Source: Clostridia bacterium (GTDB lineage Bacteria > Bacillota > Clostridia > RGIG8785). From it: DNA of 7,802 bases. Below the pieces are notes generated by a model. That model ran no database searches. It was not told where the DNA came from and saw only the letters and a list, made by a program, of their open reading frames with translations. Position 1 is the stretch's first letter. The number at the start of each line of letters is the position of its first letter. The stretch is from the NCBI GenBank assembly GCA_017620795.1, contig JAGAUM010000164.1, forward strand, positions 1 through 7,802, read 5' to 3'. Both the position numbers and the translations under genes were made by a program. Positions 5,469 through 7,802 of this stretch are shown here, one piece after another.

Positions 5469-7802
5469 GAGTTTTACAAATGCCGCTTTTACCGAGGTGG
5501 AAATGCTACCCTCTACATAAGCGCCAATCGTATCGGTTGCGGCAACATAGCGGACATCAGTTGTTGTGCCGACCACCAGACCGTTGCTGCCAAAAGCAAT
5601 ACCCAAATAGGTCTTGTTGGTATTCAAGCCTGTTGTCTCGTCTAACGCCTGCTTGAAGGTTGCCTGTGTTTCGGTGGCCGTAAACTCGTTTCTTGTTTCC
5701 TTGGCGTAAGTGAAGACGGGATTCGGCACTTTGCCTGCAGGCAGCGTGGTCGAGTTACCTCCGGCATTTACAGAATCGTACTCAGTATAAAGAATCACGC
5801 GAACCGTCTCGCCCTGCTTGACATCAATCAACAAAGAGCCGTCTGCTTCCGTTGCACCTGCGGTCACAGTACCCGTAACGCTCTTTTCAGCGCTGTTATA
5901 AGTGGAAGCAGGATAGGTCATTTCATAGATGGTGGTGTATCTTCCGTCTGCCGTGTATTTTCGAACCGCACCAAAGAATCCGTTCCTTAAGTAGAAAGCA
6001 TTGTTACTGGAAACGATGGTAGCCGGCAAGTGGTTGGTCAGCGTAACCTTACCTGTTTTGGGTGCAACTAAGGTCCAAGAAACACCGTCGTGGTACACGA
6101 AGGGGGTGTTGGAAACATAGTTTTCCCACTCCGTGGCAGAAACGGTAACGAATTCAACATCGCCTGTGGTTTCAAAGGTAGGAACCCATGGGAACCAGTA
6201 GGAAGAAGAACCCTTTTGCGCATACATATCATCTGCTACAGGGGAAATATGGAGTTTCCGTGCCGAGTCGGGGTACATGGGCAGGAAGGTTCCGTCGCCA
6301 ACATAAGACTCGAACTTGGTAATGCCGTTGGACATGGGAACGGCAGGATTAAAGATATAGGAATCCTCTGCTTCGCCCTTTTGGATTGCCGTTGCAAAGG
6401 ACCACAGGTTTACTTCCTGAACACCACCGTCGGGTGCCGTCAGGCGCATGACCACCGGAGTACCCATGGTGTTGGTATCACGCTTGGCAACAACCGTCGT
6501 CTTTGGAGAAACGTAAGGGTCTGCCGTAGCGTTTAAGCCGCTGGTGTAGCCCCATGCGGCGCCTGCATCAGCATAGTCGTACTCGGCAATAGCGCGGATG
6601 CGTCCGTTTCCTAAATACTCAAAGTAACCGTCTTTGGAGAAGGTAACCGTTGCATCCTTCCAAACCTCATGAATCTTTAAATCAATCGTGCCATAGAGGG
6701 CGCGCTCGATATCGTCCGCATAGTAGGGTAAGAGGTAACCGTCGCTTTCAAAGCCCAACTGGGAGGTCTTAAAAGGCGCAGCACTGAAGGCTTTATATCG
6801 GCTGGATGCGGCAAAGACATACAGATTGGTGGTTGTGGTAAAGACGGGAGCTTCCGGCTTTCCTAATGCATAGTAGGATGCGGTTACTTTTACAGGAGTC
6901 CGCTCGGTTGAGGTAAATGCGTTTACCTCACCGGTCAGGATGTAAACACCTGGCGTAGCGGTTTCAACCAAAACACCCATATCGTCTTCAACAGTATAGG
7001 TGATTGTACCGCGAACCTGATTCGAGGTTCTGTCGCGACGCAGGTCAATCTGCGGTGCGGCAGAATCATAAATCACCTCGGTGTTTTCGGGATAGCTCTT
7101 AATGGGGTTGCCCTCATAGACCTCGGTATAGTTAATTTTCAAGGTATCAATGATAAAGTTTTTATTGCTGGGCCAACCTGTAGTATACTTATCGAAGCGG
7201 AAAACAATCTCGTCCCCTACATTTACTTTAACGATTGCCTCGTCACGGGTGATAAAGTCGGTCATCGATTCGGGCAGTAAACACCAGCCATCGGTTCCTG
7301 CATCTGCAGAGGTGTAATCGGTTTCACCTGCCATGGGGTAAATCGCCGTTTCTTCACCCGTTTTTCCGTCCACCTTGTAAACGCGATACAAAACACCACC
7401 GTTTGCCAGGTAGTCCATCATCTTGATGGTGGGGGTAATATATCCCGCATGATGAACCGAGAAGCGGATGGCCGCCTGGGTAGTGGTATAGCTATGTCCG
7501 GGGAAGGAGTTGGTGACCTTGGCTCCCGAGCCGAAGTTATAACCGATTGCCGCAGGAGTAGAACAGTTGGCTTCCATATTACCGGTTGCGCCTTCGTTTC
7601 TGGCGGCTTCAGGCACATACTTCGTAGCTTGATAGGTATTGATCTTACTGGCGGTCGCCCAAACCAGCGAGGGCGTGCTGGAGGTCCAACGGCTGTTAAC
7701 GTCCTCCGGGGCACGGGTGGTAGTGAAGTTGCCACGGTTTAAGTAAGTAAAGGGTGTAAACTCCTCTGTATTCCAGTTATAATACCCCAACGCCCACTGG
7801 CC
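5451..7802 (-). CDS. Large extracellular beta-rich surface protein of unknown function, N-terminus outside the window
   Basis: The frame is open from the right edge of the window (783 residues) to a TGA at 5451-5453; a TTG at 7788-7790 is not a credible start, since the frame continues past it without a stop and no signal peptide follows. The sequence is rich in Thr, Tyr, Asn, Gly and Val with few cysteines, as in secreted multi-domain proteins. Roughly residues 40-230 look like a carbohydrate-binding-type beta-sandwich, ending in a V-x-V-x-x-G-D-E-I-x-F-R-F-D strand pair followed by a hydrophobic strand with INY. About 235-300 resembles a bacterial Ig-like domain (IDLRRDRTSNQVRGTITYTV). The rest, including segments with DGYFEYLGNGRIRA and APDGGVQEVNLWSFA, is beta-rich and unrecognised. 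I see no catalytic motif, LPXTG anchor or S-layer homology repeat. The last eight residues are probably the product of a frameshift (see 5410-5468). Promoter and export signal are outside the window. Confidence 0.8.
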   Translation of the reverse strand, partial: GQWALGYYNWNTEEFTPFTYLNRGNFTTTRAPEDVNSRWTSSTPSLVWATASKINTYQATKYVPEAARNEGATGNMEANCSTPAAIGYNFGSGAKVTNSFPGHSYTTTQAAIRFSVHHAGYITPTIKMMDYLANGGVLYRVYKVDGKTGEETAIYPMAGETDYTSADAGTDGWCLLPESMTDFITRDEAIVKVNVGDEIVFRFDKYTTGWPSNKNFIIDTLKINYTEVYEGNPIKSYPENTEVIYDSAAPQIDLRRDRTSNQVRGTITYTVEDDMGVLVETATPGVYILTGEVNAFTSTERTPVKVTASYYALGKPEAPVFTTTTNLYVFAASSRYKAFSAAPFKTSQLGFESDGYLLPYYADDIERALYGTIDLKIHEVWKDATVTFSKDGYFEYLGNGRIRAIAEYDYADAGAAWGYTSGLNATADPYVSPKTTVVAKRDTNTMGTPVVMRLTAPDGGVQEVNLWSFATAIQKGEAEDSYIFNPAVPMSNGITKFESYVGDGTFLPMYPDSARKLHISPVADDMYAQKGSSSYWFPWVPTFETTGDVEFVTVSATEWENYVSNTPFVYHDGVSWTLVAPKTGKVTLTNHLPATIVSSNNAFYLRNGFFGAVRKYTADGRYTTIYEMTYPASTYNSAEKSVTGTVTAGATEADGSLLIDVKQGETVRVILYTEYDSVNAGGNSTTLPAGKVPNPVFTYAKETRNEFTATETQATFKQALDETTGLNTNKTYLGIAFGSNGLVVGTTTDVRYVAATDTIGAYVEGSISTSVKAAFVKLFSGKT

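Noticed and set aside
5463..5475. Programmed -1 ribosomal frameshift signal
   Set aside because: The codons CTC TTT TCT and GTA AAA CTC do not form an X XXY YYZ heptamer, and no downstream pseudoknot is evident; an indel is simpler.
6090..6536. 148-residue plus-strand open frame inside the surface-protein gene
   Set aside because: Antisense shadow of the long coding frame; no recognisable protein features or upstream signals.

Overview
This window looks like a chromosomal fragment of a low-to-middle GC Gram-positive anaerobe of the Firmicutes, most likely class Clostridia. The reasons are strong AGGAGG-type ribosome binding sites, GTG and TTG starts, short intrinsic terminators with U-tracts, a consensus vegetative promoter, and protein variants that I recognise as clostridial (the M23 peptidase with its long N-terminal region, the C-x7-C iron-sulfur spacing in MutY, and the CxxC-x17-CxxC zinc ribbon). 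No ribosomal or other marker gene fixes the genus. I see no mobile element, CRISPR array, tRNA or rRNA.

Left part, plus strand: the window opens in the last 34 codons of a small zinc-ribbon protein, followed by an intrinsic terminator and then a near-perfect promoter (TTGACT, 17 nt, TATAAT). That promoter starts a tightly packed five-gene run: mutY (adenine glycosylase), rodA (SEDS glycan polymerase), rpiB (ribose-5-phosphate isomerase B), a secreted M23 metallopeptidase and a secreted polysaccharide deacetylase. Gaps are 4, 15 and 39 nt, and the last two genes overlap. A strong hairpin-plus-U-tract after rpiB contains the ribosome binding site and start codon of the M23 gene, so the last two genes may be expressed at a reduced or regulated level. 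Three of the five genes act on the cell envelope: RodA polymerises glycan strands, the M23 enzyme would cleave peptide cross-links, and the deacetylase would remove acetyl groups from an amino-sugar polymer.

Right part, minus strand: trmB (tRNA m7G46 methyltransferase) converges on the deacetylase gene, with the last 14 bp shared. Upstream of trmB lies a hairpin terminator and then a long gene, cut by the right edge, for a Thr/Tyr/Asn-rich all-beta extracellular protein of unknown function. Its reading frame ends at 5451, but a one-base change in a short homopolymer would extend it through a Trp-containing tail to a stop at 5410, just before the terminator. This points to a frameshift mutation or a sequence error.

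I found no wholly new system here. The points most worth a second look are the 3' frameshift in the surface protein, the terminator/ribosome-binding-site overlap before the M23 gene, the PgaB-like metal site of the deacetylase, and the antisense arrangement over trmB.
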